A program made the position numbers and the translations under genes. This document shows positions 32,038 through 41,350 of a DNA stretch of 64,000 bases, one piece after another. Below the pieces are notes generated by a model that ran no database searches, was not told where the DNA came from, and worked only from the letters and a program-made list of their open reading frames with translations. The first letter of the stretch is position 1. Every line of letters begins with the position of its first letter. Origin of the DNA: an uncultured Pelagibacteraceae bacterium (lineage in GTDB: Bacteria; Pseudomonadota; Alphaproteobacteria; Pelagibacterales; Pelagibacteraceae); the NCBI GenBank assembly GCA_902567045.1, contig CACFLJ010000001.1:124001-188000 (forward strand). The letters run 5' to 3'.

Positions 32038-33485
32038 TAATATTTTCTCCAAAATGACGGAATAAATAATACTAGTACAGCAAATAACTCTAATCTACCC
32101 AATATCATTGCTAAACTTAAAATCCATTTTGAAAAATCAGATAAATTTGAAAAATTACCATTTGGACCAATAATATCACCTAAACCAGGTCCCACATTTG
32201 ATATTGATGTTGCAGCAGCAGATATTGATGTTGTCAAATCCAAACCACTAGTGGATAGAAGAGCCGTTATAATAAAAAAAATTACAATATATAGAAATAT
32301 AAACGAAATAATTGATGCTAAAAATTTTTCATCAATATTATTATTTTCATATTTTATTTTGAATATACCTCTTGGATAAATTATTTTTTTTAGTTGAATA
32401 CTAATAAACTGGAATAAAATTTGGACTCTAAATATCTTAATTCCACAAGCCGTAGAGCCTGCACAACCTCCGATAAACATTAGAATAAGAAAATAAATTA
32501 ATGGGAATTGACCCCAGTCACTGAAGTTTTGAGTTACATAACCGGTACCAGTTAAAATTGATATTACATTAAATGCAACAGACCTAATATTGGTATCTAA
32601 AAAACTTTGATTTTTTACTAAAAGATATAAATACATTAAAAGAATTGAAAAAAAGACAATTTTTATAAAAGTTTTAATTTGTGTATCTTTAAAGAATATC
32701 TTTTTATCTCCATTTAAATATTTAATATAGGCAATAAATGGTATACTTCCTAAAATTATAAATATAATTGATGTAAATTCAATAAGTGAACTATCGAAAT
32801 AGCCAATAGACTCGTTATAATTTGAGAATCCTCCTGTTGCAATTGTTGTCATTGAGTGAACAACACTGTCAAAAAAGTTCATACCAAATATTTTATAAAA
32901 TAATGCACATATAAAAGTTAATCCGGAGTATACTAAGATTAATCTCAATGCTATCTCTTTTGATCTAGGTAAAATTTTTTCTGGGGTATCACTCGTTGAT
33001 ATAATGAATAACTGCATTCCACCAATATTCATAAGTGGCATTAACGTAATTGCCATTACAATGATACCAATTCCACCCAACCATTGAAGCATTCCTCTCC
33101 AAAGTAAGATGCTTTTGGGAGTTTCATTTAAATTGGTTATTATAGTTGATCCAGTTGTAGTGATACCTGACATGCTCTCAAAAAAAGCGTCTGTAGCACT
33201 TAAATTTATCTCAGAAAATATAAATGGAAGTGAACCAAAAACAGCAATACTCAACCAAGATAACGCAGTTAAAAGAAAAGCTTGAGGTAAGCTAATTTTT
33301 TTATCATGATCTAAATTTGATAATAAAAAGAGAATTCCAAATATAATAGTTACAATTCCAGAACCTATAAAACTAGAATCAAGTTCATCATAAAAAAATT
33401 GCGTTAAAATTGGCGCAATCATCGATAAACCTAAAATAATTTGTAAAATTCCTAGGGTAAAAAAAACTGTTTTATAATTGGACAT
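32037..33485 (-). CDS. trkH: TrkH-family potassium uptake protein
   Basis: Membrane subunit of a Trk/Ktr-type K+ transporter. 482 residues with about ten hydrophobic segments and several pore-loop-like repeats (SGITTTGSTI, TTIATGGFSNYN, TGTGYVT, and AATSISNVGPGLG). These carry the Gly-containing selectivity-filter positions of the SKT family. The cytoplasmic TrkA partner is not in the window. Divergent from lysS; the 85-bp gap should hold both promoters. Confidence 0.94.
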   Translation of the reverse strand: MSNYKTVFFTLGILQIILGLSMIAPILTQFFYDELDSSFIGSGIVTIIFGILFLLSNLDHDKKISLPQAFLLTALSWLSIAVFGSLPFIFSEINLSATDAFFESMSGITTTGSTIITNLNETPKSILLWRGMLQWLGGIGIIVMAITLMPLMNIGGMQLFIISTSDTPEKILPRSKEIALRLILVYSGLTFICALFYKIFGMNFFDSVVHSMTTIATGGFSNYNESIGYFDSSLIEFTSIIFIILGSIPFIAYIKYLNGDKKIFFKDTQIKTFIKIVFFSILLMYLYLLVKNQSFLDTNIRSVAFNVISILTGTGYVTQNFSDWGQFPLIYFLILMFIGGCAGSTACGIKIFRVQILFQFISIQLKKIIYPRGIFKIKYENNNIDEKFLASIISFIFLYIVIFFIITALLSTSGLDLTTSISAAATSISNVGPGLGDIIGPNGNFSNLSDFSKWILSLAMILGRLELFAVLVLFIPSFWRKY

Positions 33486-33570
33486 TTTGATTGGACATTA
33501 TTTTATGGTAAATAAATTTCAACTCTATAAGAATTATTAAAAACGTTATTTTATAGGCTGTTTAATAAAA

Positions 33571-35139
33571 GTGATAGATAAAACTAACATAGATAAAACA
33601 AACGCTTGGCCCTTTGTCGAAGCTAAAAAGCTTCTTAAAGAGAGAAAAAAAAATATTGAAAACAAGGGAAAGATTATTCTTCAAACCGGATATGGTCCTA
33701 GCGGCTTACCTCACATCGGTACTTTTGGTGAAGTTGCAAGAACCTCAATGATTGTTAATGCATTAAATCATTTATCTGATCTCCCCAAAGAAATAATTAC
33801 TTTTTCTGACGATATGGATGGACTTAGAAAAGTTCCTGAAAATATTCCTAATCCTAAAAAACTTGAGGAAAATCTTCATAAACCTTTAACTCAAGTTCCA
33901 GACCCTTTCGGAAAATTTAACAGCTTTGGTGAACATAATAATGAAATGTTAAAAAATTTCTTAGATAAATTTAATTTTAAATACAGTTTTAAAAGCTCAT
34001 CGGCTTTATATAAATCTGGCTTTTTTAACGATACATTAAAATTAATTTTAGAAAATTATGAAGGAATAATGAATATAATTATTCCTACTCTTGGTAAAGA
34101 AAGACAAAAAACATATTCTCCATTTTTACCAATATGTCCAGATACAGGGGTTGTATTAGAAATACCAGTCTCAGAAATAGATACTAAAAATTCAAAAATA
34201 ATTTTTGAAAATAATGGTAAAAAATTAGAACAAAGTATTTTAGATGGCAATTGCAAATTACAATGGAAAGTAGATTGGGCTATGAGATGGTTTGCCCTAG
34301 ATATAGACTTTGAAATGTATGGGAAAGATTTGATTGAGAGTGCAATTTTATCAACGAAAATCATAAAATTATTAGGTAAGTCAAATCCATCTGGCTTTGC
34401 ATACGAGTTATTTTTAGATGAAAAAGGTGAAAAAATATCTAAGTCAAAAGGAAATGGTATTACAATCGATCAATGGTTAGAGTATGCATCACCCGAAAGC
34501 CTCTCCCTATACATGTACCAGAATCCAAAAAGAGCAAAAAAACTTTATAGAGAAGTAGTACCAAAGGCTGTCGACGAATATCTTGATTTTATTGAAAAAA
34601 GTAAAACTCAAAACGAACTTCAAAAACTAATGAACCCTGTTTGGCATGTTCATAATGCTAAAATTCCAGAGGAAAATTCAATAATGTCTTTCTCAATGTT
34701 ATTAAACTTAGTTGAAACAAGTAACGCAGACTCAAAAGATTTACTTTGGAAATTTGTAAAAAAATATAAGAAAGATATTGATGAGTCTAATCAACCAATT
34801 TTTGATAACCTAATATCTTATGCGATTAAATATTTTAATGACGCTATAAAATCTAAAAAAATTTATAAAAAACCAAATGAAAGTGAAAAGATTGCCTTAG
34901 ATGCATTAGTAAATTCTTTAGATAATTGTAATGATTCAATGAAGCCAGAGGATATACAAACTACAATTTATACAGTTGGTAAAGAGAATGGTTACAAAGA
35001 AAATTTACGAGATTGGTTCAAGTTAATTTATGAAGTAGTTTTTGGAGTGGAAAATGGACCTCGATTTGGATTTTTTATTAGTTTTTTTGGGGTTCAAGAA
35101 ACTAAAGAATTGATTAAAAGTAAATTAAAAAATGTTTAA
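33571..35139 (+). CDS. lysS: Class I lysyl-tRNA synthetase
   Basis: Class I (archaeal-type) LysRS, which most Alphaproteobacteria use in place of the class II enzyme. 522 residues. The start is GTG. Class I motifs are visible: PSGLPHIGT (HIGH variant, ~48-56) and KISKSKGNGI (KMSKS variant, ~288-297). The last 8 bp overlap pyrD. Charging lysine onto tRNA-Lys is the expected role. Confidence 0.95.
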   Translation: MIDKTNIDKTNAWPFVEAKKLLKERKKNIENKGKIILQTGYGPSGLPHIGTFGEVARTSMIVNALNHLSDLPKEIITFSDDMDGLRKVPENIPNPKKLEENLHKPLTQVPDPFGKFNSFGEHNNEMLKNFLDKFNFKYSFKSSSALYKSGFFNDTLKLILENYEGIMNIIIPTLGKERQKTYSPFLPICPDTGVVLEIPVSEIDTKNSKIIFENNGKKLEQSILDGNCKLQWKVDWAMRWFALDIDFEMYGKDLIESAILSTKIIKLLGKSNPSGFAYELFLDEKGEKISKSKGNGITIDQWLEYASPESLSLYMYQNPKRAKKLYREVVPKAVDEYLDFIEKSKTQNELQKLMNPVWHVHNAKIPEENSIMSFSMLLNLVETSNADSKDLLWKFVKKYKKDIDESNQPIFDNLISYAIKYFNDAIKSKKIYKKPNESEKIALDALVNSLDNCNDSMKPEDIQTTIYTVGKENGYKENLRDWFKLIYEVVFGVENGPRFGFFISFFGVQETKELIKSKLKNV

Positions 35140-36172
35140 TATTATAAGACCAATAATTTTTAAATTTAGTCCTGAAGTAGCACATTCACTGGCAATAAAA
35201 GCATTAAAATTAAATAACATTTCTTACACTAAACCTAAAGGAAGCCAAATTTTAGAAACAACTTTTTGTGAAAAAAAATTACCATCACCAATTGGGGTTG
35301 CAGCCGGATTTGATAAAAATGCTGAAGTATACAATCCTTTGTTCAATCTTGGATTTGGTTTTGTTGAGGTTGGGACAATTACACCCAAACCTCAATTTGG
35401 TAACCCCAAACCAAGAGTTTTTAGACTAGAAGAAGATGAGGCCCTTATAAATAGGTTAGGTTTCAATAATTCTGGTTCAGAAGAAATTAGTAGAAGGATT
35501 AGGGAAAACGATAAAAAAGGTCTCTTAGGAATAAATATTGGACCAAACAAAGACTCAATGAATAGAGTTGAGGATTATCTAATTTGTTTTCGTAAATTTT
35601 ATAATTTAGCTGATTATATCGCGATAAATATTTCCTCACCAAATACTGAAAATTTAAGGGACTTTCATAATCAGAACGAACTAAATTTATTGATTGATAA
35701 AATAAAAAAAGAAAAAAAAGAATTAAAATCCGAAGTTCCAATTGCGATAAAAGTCTCACCAGATCTTAAGGATGATCAAATTAATGAAGTGTCCAAGATT
35801 ATAATGGAACAAGAAATAGAAATCATTATTGTTTCCAATACCACAGATAGGAATAGAGAAAATTTAAAAAATATAAATAAATTAGAAAAAGGTGGTCTGT
35901 CAGGTAAACCAATCAAAAATATTTCAAATGAGGCAATATCTAAATTTTATAAAATTTTAAAAAATAAAACAAAAATAATAGGAGTAGGTGGTGTTAGCAA
36001 TGGACACGATGTTTTTGAAAAAATCACCTCTGGTGCAACTCTTGTTCAATTATATACTGGAATGGTTTATAGAGGTCCTCGTATAGCTTCAAAAATAAGT
36101 AACGAATTAATCGATTTATTAAAAAATAAGGGTTTTAAAAATGTTTCAGAAGCTATTGGAACTAAAAATTAA
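35132..36172 (+). CDS. pyrD: Dihydroorotate dehydrogenase (quinone, class 2)
   Basis: Membrane-associated, quinone-linked DHODH of pyrimidine synthesis. 346 residues. N-terminal hydrophobic helix region ([20 protein letters not shown]) is characteristic of class 2. FMN/substrate segments include [30 protein letters not shown], and NISSPNT with the catalytic Ser. It overlaps lysS by 8 bp. Confidence 0.96.
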   Translation: MFNIIRPIIFKFSPEVAHSLAIKALKLNNISYTKPKGSQILETTFCEKKLPSPIGVAAGFDKNAEVYNPLFNLGFGFVEVGTITPKPQFGNPKPRVFRLEEDEALINRLGFNNSGSEEISRRIRENDKKGLLGINIGPNKDSMNRVEDYLICFRKFYNLADYIAINISSPNTENLRDFHNQNELNLLIDKIKKEKKELKSEVPIAIKVSPDLKDDQINEVSKIIMEQEIEIIIVSNTTDRNRENLKNINKLEKGGLSGKPIKNISNEAISKFYKILKNKTKIIGVGGVSNGHDVFEKITSGATLVQLYTGMVYRGPRIASKISNELIDLLKNKGFKNVSEAIGTKN

Positions 36173-36215
36173 TCTTGACGTAATAAGATTCAGATCTTAT
36201 ACAAGCTCATTATTT

Positions 36216-36497
36216 ATGTCTAAAAAATGTGAACTTACTGGAAAAATCCCACTTAAGGGTCATAACGTTAGTCATGCAAATAACAAGACAAAAAGAAGAT
36301 TTCTTCCAAATTTAAAAAAAGTCAAATTTAAAAGCGAACTACTTAAGAAAAGCTTAAGATTAATCGTCTCAAATGCTGGCGTTAGGTCGGTAGATAAAAA
36401 AGGAAGTTTTGACCAATTTCTTATTTCAGCTAAGTCTAGAGATTTATCATTAAGACTAAAAAAATTAAAAAAATCCTTAGTTAGTAAATCAGCATAA
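36216..36497 (+). CDS. rpmB: 50S ribosomal protein L28
   Basis: Large-subunit protein L28. The conserved start is [29 protein letters not shown], beginning at 36216; the frame stays open to an upstream ATG at 36141 inside pyrD, but those 25 residues are not L28-like. 93 residues. The stop overlaps the following transporter start by one base (TAATG). Confidence 0.97.
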   Translation: MSKKCELTGKIPLKGHNVSHANNKTKRRFLPNLKKVKFKSELLKKSLRLIVSNAGVRSVDKKGSFDQFLISAKSRDLSLRLKKLKKSLVSKSA

Positions 36498-37045
36498 TGA
36501 ATAAAGTATTTTTAACACTCTCATTTTTAATGGGACTGGTTGTCTTAGCATCTAATTATTTAGTCCAATTTCCAATTCAATATTATGGCCTTCAAGAAAT
36601 TCTTACCTATGGAGCATTCAGTTATCCAATAGCTTTTTTAATAACTGATCTAGCAAATCGATCTTTTGGTAAATTAGTTGCTAGAAAAATTGTTTATATA
36701 GGATTTACAATAGGTATTTTGTTTACACTAATTTTCTCTACAAATTTCGCAGATTTAATCTCAGTAAGAATAGCAATTGGTTCAGGAACAGCATTTATTA
36801 TTGCTCAATTGCTGGATGTACAAATATTTGATCAATTAAGACAAAGAAAATGGTTTATTGCGCCACTTGCTTCCTCATTAATTGGCTCTACCGTTGATAC
36901 ATTTTTATTCTTTTCGATTTCATTTTATGGAACAGGAATACCTTGGGTGACACTTTCTTTAGGAGACTTAGCAGTAAAGATATTTGTGGCTTTAGTAATG
37001 TTGATACCTTTTAGATTATTATTAGGTACTTTAAAAGCTGCTTAA
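36497..37045 (+). CDS. yhhQ: YhhQ/VUT-type queuosine precursor transporter
   Basis: Small integral membrane protein of the COG1738 (VUT, DUF165) family; the E. coli member YhhQ imports preQ0/preQ1 for queuosine synthesis. 182 residues, about five or six membrane segments. Family marks are the ITDLANRSFGKLVARKIVY region after TM2 and the FIAPLASSLIGSTVDTFLFF segment. Coupled to rpmB by TAATG. No queuosine synthesis gene is nearby, so substrate assignment rests on family only. Confidence 0.85.
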   Translation: MNKVFLTLSFLMGLVVLASNYLVQFPIQYYGLQEILTYGAFSYPIAFLITDLANRSFGKLVARKIVYIGFTIGILFTLIFSTNFADLISVRIAIGSGTAFIIAQLLDVQIFDQLRQRKWFIAPLASSLIGSTVDTFLFFSISFYGTGIPWVTLSLGDLAVKIFVALVMLIPFRLLLGTLKAA

Positions 37046-37046
37046 T

Positions 37047-38111
37047 TCAAATTTTTGGCTCTTGTTGTGTCATACAATGAATAGCCCCAAAACCCCAAAT
37101 TAAATCACTACAATCAATAGCAACAACCTTTCTATTTGTAAAAAATTTTCTAAAAATTTTTAAAACCTTTTGGTCTTCTTTCACATTAAATACTGGAACC
37201 AAGACTGTTTTATTACTAATAAAAAAATTTAAATAACTTGCTGGAACACGAGTTTTTTCTATGACAACTGGGCTTGGCATAGGAATCTTTATAATTTTAA
37301 ATTTTTTTCCATTTTCATCATAACTATTACTTAATATTTTTAAATTTTCTTTAAGAGCTTTATAATTTTTATCCGATCTATTATTTTCTATAGCTATCAT
37401 AATTGTATTTTTTGAGACAAATCTTGCAATATCATCGATATGACCGTGCGTGTCATCTCCAACAATTCCTTTATTAAGCCAAATAAAATTTTTTGTATTT
37501 AAATATTCTGAAAACAGATTTTCATAGTCAATTTTTTTGAATCCTTTATTTCTCTCTTGTTTACTACTTAATAAGCACTCCCTTGTTAACAATATGGAGC
37601 CTGATCCATTATTATCAAACGCACCTCCCTCCATTACTACTCTTTCAAATTTATTTGAATTTACTTTTTTAGGTAAAATACTTTCAATATTTAAATAACT
37701 ACTAATATGTTTATTGATTTTGTTATCACTTCTGAAATTTTTATATTTTGACCAGGCATTAAATTTAAAATCAAGCATGATCTTTTTTCTATTTTTTTTG
37801 TTGACTAAAAATATAGGCCCAGAATCTCTTAACCAAAGTCTGTCTGTCTTAAGTTTATGAAATTTAATGTTAGATATATTACAACCTATTTTTTTTAAAT
37901 ATATTCTTGTGTTATTTATATTTTTAGTATTATTGACTAATAAATCTATTCTTTGATGTTCCGTTAAACATTTTATTATTTTTCCAACTACATTTGGAAT
38001 TTTTTCAAATAGTCCAGGCCAATCATTTTTATTATGGGGCCACGACATCCAAACTGATTTTTGAGGCTCCCATTCTGCTGGCATTCTAAATGCATTTATT
38101 TTTTTACTCAT
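37047..38111 (-). CDS. aguA: Agmatine deiminase family protein
   Basis: Guanidino-modifying enzyme expected to hydrolyse agmatine to N-carbamoylputrescine and ammonia. 354 residues. N-terminal FRMPAEWEPQKSVWMSWPHN is the family signature. Catalytic elements: VMEGGAFDNNG, GDDTHGHIDDIARF and the C-terminal nucleophile Cys346 in GAIHCMTQQ. The glycine-rich run before the Cys reads WGFGAIHC instead of the usual GGGNIHC. Its 5' end overlaps aguB by 8 bp, supporting the agmatine-to-putrescine route. Confidence 0.9.
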   Translation of the reverse strand: MSKKINAFRMPAEWEPQKSVWMSWPHNKNDWPGLFEKIPNVVGKIIKCLTEHQRIDLLVNNTKNINNTRIYLKKIGCNISNIKFHKLKTDRLWLRDSGPIFLVNKKNRKKIMLDFKFNAWSKYKNFRSDNKINKHISSYLNIESILPKKVNSNKFERVVMEGGAFDNNGSGSILLTRECLLSSKQERNKGFKKIDYENLFSEYLNTKNFIWLNKGIVGDDTHGHIDDIARFVSKNTIMIAIENNRSDKNYKALKENLKILSNSYDENGKKFKIIKIPMPSPVVIEKTRVPASYLNFFISNKTVLVPVFNVKEDQKVLKIFRKFFTNRKVVAIDCSDLIWGFGAIHCMTQQEPKI

Positions 38112-38985
38112 CTTCAGGATTTTTGAGAATATCTCTATAAAATTCTGTTCTTCTGTCTCTTAAAAAAGGCCAGTGTTGTCTAGCAGTATCTATTTTTTTA
38201 TAATCTATTTCACAAACTAAAATATCTTCTTTTTTATTTCCTGCTTTTGCAATTACTTTACCACTAGGATCTATAACCATTGAATTACCCCAAAATTCAA
38301 TTTTTTTTTTCCCTTTTGTTTCTATTCCAACTCTATTTATGGCAGCCACATAAGTCCCATTAGCAATGGCATGAGATTTTTGCATTGTAATCCATGAGTC
38401 TAATTGAGATTTTCCAAATTTCCTTTTTTCTTTTGGATGCCATCCAATAGCAGTAGGATAAAAAATAATTTGAGCTCCTTTTAAAGCTGTTAATCTTGCT
38501 GCTTCGGGGAACCATTGATCCCAACATATAAGAGGACCTATCTTTCCAAATTTCGTCTTAACACTTTTAAATCCAAGGTCTCCAGGACTGAAATAAAATT
38601 TTTCATAATACCCTGGGTCATCAGGTATGTGCATCTTACGATATTTAGATAAAATATTACCATTTTCATTAATAATGATACTGGTATTATGATAAAACCC
38701 AGATGTTTTTTTTTCGAACATCGTAATATTCAATACAACATCAAGTTTTTTTGCTAAATCACAAAATATGTCAGATGTCTTTCCTGGAATTTTTTCTGCT
38801 AATTTAAAATTTGAATGACTTTCTGTTTGGCAAAAGTAATTAGTTAAAAATAGTTCCGGTAGACATATTATCTTTGCTTTTTTTTTCGCAGCTTTTTTTA
38901 TATTTTTTATAGCTAAATCAATATTAGATTGAATTGTCCCTAAAGATTTACTTTGTATTAAGCCAATTTTGATTTTTTTGATCAT
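38104..38985 (-). CDS. aguB: N-carbamoylputrescine amidase
   Basis: Nitrilase-superfamily amidohydrolase, converting N-carbamoylputrescine to putrescine, CO2 and ammonia. 293 residues. The Glu-Lys-Cys triad lies in CLPELFLTNYF, KYRKMHIPDDPGYYEKFYF and LICWDQWFPEAARL; the latter two match AguB rather than general nitrilases. It overlaps aguA by 8 bp and starts 3 bp after the DHS-like gene. Confidence 0.93.
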   Translation of the reverse strand: MIKKIKIGLIQSKSLGTIQSNIDLAIKNIKKAAKKKAKIICLPELFLTNYFCQTESHSNFKLAEKIPGKTSDIFCDLAKKLDVVLNITMFEKKTSGFYHNTSIIINENGNILSKYRKMHIPDDPGYYEKFYFSPGDLGFKSVKTKFGKIGPLICWDQWFPEAARLTALKGAQIIFYPTAIGWHPKEKRKFGKSQLDSWITMQKSHAIANGTYVAAINRVGIETKGKKKIEFWGNSMVIDPSGKVIAKAGNKKEDILVCEIDYKKIDTARQHWPFLRDRRTEFYRDILKNPEDE

Positions 38986-38988
38986 TAA

Positions 38989-40029
38989 TCAAAATATCTT
39001 GGAAAAATTTTTTCTTTCTCTATTTTTCCATTCACCTTTATGATAGGCGTCACTAGCTATTAAGGGTAATACACTTGTTGCTTCTGCAAAAACCATTTGC
39101 TCTTTTGTAATATCTACTTTGCCCCATGAGCTTGCCTCTTTTAATGTTGAACTACTGCATGCTCCATCCCTAGAATCAGCAACTGTTATTTGAATTGCGT
39201 ATTTATGCATATCTACATTTTTACCTAAAAGTTCAGCACATATGACAGTGTCTTGAATGAAATTTTTTGGTACACCTCCTCCAATCATAAAAAGACCTGA
39301 TCCTTTAGATTTAATTTTAATTTCAGTTAATTCTCTAAACTCTCGGATTGAGTCGATTGTGATATGATTTTTTGGATTCCTTTCTTGATGCATTACAAGT
39401 CCAAATCCAGCACTTGAGTCAGTAAAAGCTGGACAGAAAATTGGAACGTCGTTGTCATAGGCAACCTCTATCAATGAGTCTTTCTTCTTTGCGTTTGTTT
39501 TAAGATATTTGCCAATCTCTTTTATAAATTCTCTTGATGTATAACTTTTGGGCTCTAATTGATCTGCAATTTCTCCAATAGTTTTATCGCACATCTGAAG
39601 CTCTTCTTCATCAATGTAAGTATCATATATTCTATCAACGTAGTTATTTCTCAACTCTGTATCATCTTGATATTGTGATCCTTGATAATGTTTGAAACCA
39701 AGTGCTTCAAAGAAATCCATATCAATAATTGAAGCCCCAGTTGCTACTATTGCATCTACCATATTATATTTAACTAAATCTCTATAGATATGCATACATC
39801 CTGCAGCAGATGTTGATCCTGCGAGTGTTAAAAATATTGTACAATCTTTATCTTTTATCATCTCATTGTAAATATTTGCAGCATTTGCAGTCTCTCTTGA
39901 AACGAAAGACATTTTTTCCATTGAAGAAACTATTTTTCTAGCATCAAAAGAAGTTATATCAATATGCTCTACTTCTTTACTCAGTAAATCACTTTTTCTA
40001 TTACTTGATTGGTTTTTATTATCTGACAT
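38989..40029 (-). CDS. Deoxyhypusine-synthase-like protein (probable homospermidine synthase)
   Basis: Bacterial member of the deoxyhypusine synthase fold. 346 residues. NAD/substrate segments include LTLAGSTSAAGCM and ATGASIIDMDF near the N-terminus and PAFTDSSAGFG in the middle. The Lys that forms the imine intermediate in eukaryotic DHS (in SWGK) is kept as Lys304 in SSWGKVD. Bacteria lack eIF5A, and bacterial DHS homologues are thought to make homospermidine or related polyamines. It lies directly after ornithine decarboxylase (TAATG overlap) and before aguB, so a polyamine role is well supported. Exact product is inferred. Confidence 0.85.
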   Translation of the reverse strand: MSDNKNQSSNRKSDLLSKEVEHIDITSFDARKIVSSMEKMSFVSRETANAANIYNEMIKDKDCTIFLTLAGSTSAAGCMHIYRDLVKYNMVDAIVATGASIIDMDFFEALGFKHYQGSQYQDDTELRNNYVDRIYDTYIDEEELQMCDKTIGEIADQLEPKSYTSREFIKEIGKYLKTNAKKKDSLIEVAYDNDVPIFCPAFTDSSAGFGLVMHQERNPKNHITIDSIREFRELTEIKIKSKGSGLFMIGGGVPKNFIQDTVICAELLGKNVDMHKYAIQITVADSRDGACSSSTLKEASSWGKVDITKEQMVFAEATSVLPLIASDAYHKGEWKNRERKNFSKIF

Positions 40030-41207
40030 TAAGCAACAAGAAACTCTTTATTTGCTTCTTTGTCATATATCGTCATGATTGGACTATCTTCAACTTCATA
40101 AATTTCATTAGAGTAAAATCCATTAAAATTAGTTCTAAAAGTTAATCCATATGCTCCAAGCTGTCCTAATTCTATATAATCATTTTCTTTTATATTATTT
40201 GGTAAAATAAAAGGGCCTTTCATATAATCCATGCTATCACAAGTTGGGCCATAGAAATCAAAAGATGTTAATTTCTTGGAGATTACTCTTCCATCAGTTA
40301 TCATTTTTGATGGATAAACTATATTAGGAACTCCAGCATCAAACAAAGTTCCATACGTTCCATCATTTATATAAAGTTTCTGTTTTTTTCTTAAATCAAC
40401 TCTTACAATTGTTGAACCACTTTCTGCAACAATCGCTCTTCCAGGTTCGCATATAATTTCTGGAAGCTTATTCAATTTTAAATTACTTAAACCTTTTCTT
40501 ATTTCATTAAAGTAAGCATCTAAAGATTGAGGAATAAGATCAGGGTAAACAGTAGGAAAGCCTCCTCCTACATTAATTATATCAGGTATAATTTTAGTTT
40601 TTTTAATTATATTACTGATTTCAAATATTCCTTTCGAATAAGATATCGGGTGCATACATTGTGACCCAACATGAAAACTAAGTCCAATTTTTTTAGAATA
40701 CTGTTTTGTTAACCTCAGTAGGCCAGCTGCTTCATTAGTAATAGCTCCAAATTTTTTTGATAAATCAATCTCTGCATGTTCATTAGACACAGAAACTCTA
40801 ACAAATAATTCTAAGTCTTTTGCGTAATTTGTACTTTCTAAAATTTTTATCAATTCATCCTTAGTATCCAAAGAAAAGGCCTTAACATTATATTTAAAAT
40901 ATGCCTCTTTAATGCTTTCTCTACTTTTAACTGTATGCATATAAGAACAATTTGCATTTGGACTTATTTTCCTTATAGCCTCTATTTCTTTTATAGATGC
41001 TACATCAAAATGATTAATCCCACTTTCAACAATAGTTTTAAGAACTACTGGGTGAGGGTTAGTTTTTAATGCGTAAAGGATATTTCCAGGGAAATTTTTT
41101 TGAAAGTATTTAGAAGCCAATTTAATTGACTCATTTCTAATACAATAAACAGGTCCTGTCGGTCTCAGTTGTTTAACTAATTCTTCAACTGACTTAAATT
41201 TTTGCAT
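40029..41207 (-). CDS. Ornithine/lysine decarboxylase (PLP fold type III)
   Basis: Alanine-racemase-fold PLP decarboxylase, expected to make putrescine from ornithine (possibly cadaverine from lysine). 392 residues. PLP Lys48 in LYALKTNPHP, glycine loop VGGGFPTVYP, phosphate-binding CEPGRAIVAESG, and active-site Cys in GPTCDSMD. Translation is helped by a GAGGTG Shine-Dalgarno 7-8 bp before the ATG. The leader carries a hairpin plus T-tract (separate entry). First gene of a four-gene polyamine operon reaching 37047. Confidence 0.93.
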   Translation of the reverse strand: MQKFKSVEELVKQLRPTGPVYCIRNESIKLASKYFQKNFPGNILYALKTNPHPVVLKTIVESGINHFDVASIKEIEAIRKISPNANCSYMHTVKSRESIKEAYFKYNVKAFSLDTKDELIKILESTNYAKDLELFVRVSVSNEHAEIDLSKKFGAITNEAAGLLRLTKQYSKKIGLSFHVGSQCMHPISYSKGIFEISNIIKKTKIIPDIINVGGGFPTVYPDLIPQSLDAYFNEIRKGLSNLKLNKLPEIICEPGRAIVAESGSTIVRVDLRKKQKLYINDGTYGTLFDAGVPNIVYPSKMITDGRVISKKLTSFDFYGPTCDSMDYMKGPFILPNNIKENDYIELGQLGAYGLTFRTNFNGFYSNEIYEVEDSPIMTIYDKEANKEFLVA

Positions 41208-41211
41208 ATCT

Positions 41212-41290
41212 ACACCTCAAAAAAAATTTACAAAAAAAACCTGCATATCACCTATGCAGATTTCATAAATGCAGCATTTAGGGGAAATAT
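41212..41290 (-). promoter_or_regulatory. Structured leader of ornithine decarboxylase: hairpin + T8, possible attenuator
   Basis: On the minus strand CTGCATA (41259-41253) and TATGCAG (41247-41241) form a 7-bp stem with a GGTGA loop, followed at once by G-rich turn and eight Ts (to about 41232), as in an intrinsic terminator. A second CTGCAT lies upstream (41274-41269) and could pair with the same TATGCAG arm, giving a mutually exclusive structure. The ODC ribosome site (GAGGTG) follows about 20 nt later. Alphaproteobacterial ODC genes are known to carry the 'speF' leader motif; whether this is a reduced version cannot be told by eye. Confidence 0.55.
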
Positions 41291-41350
41291 TTAATAATGT
41301 AAAGTAAATAATGCTATTGAAATATTAAAATTTACTTCCATATAAGGGCT

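Noticed and set aside
36141..36215. Upstream extension of rpmB to 36141
   Set aside because: These 25 codons lie partly in pyrD and are not part of L28.
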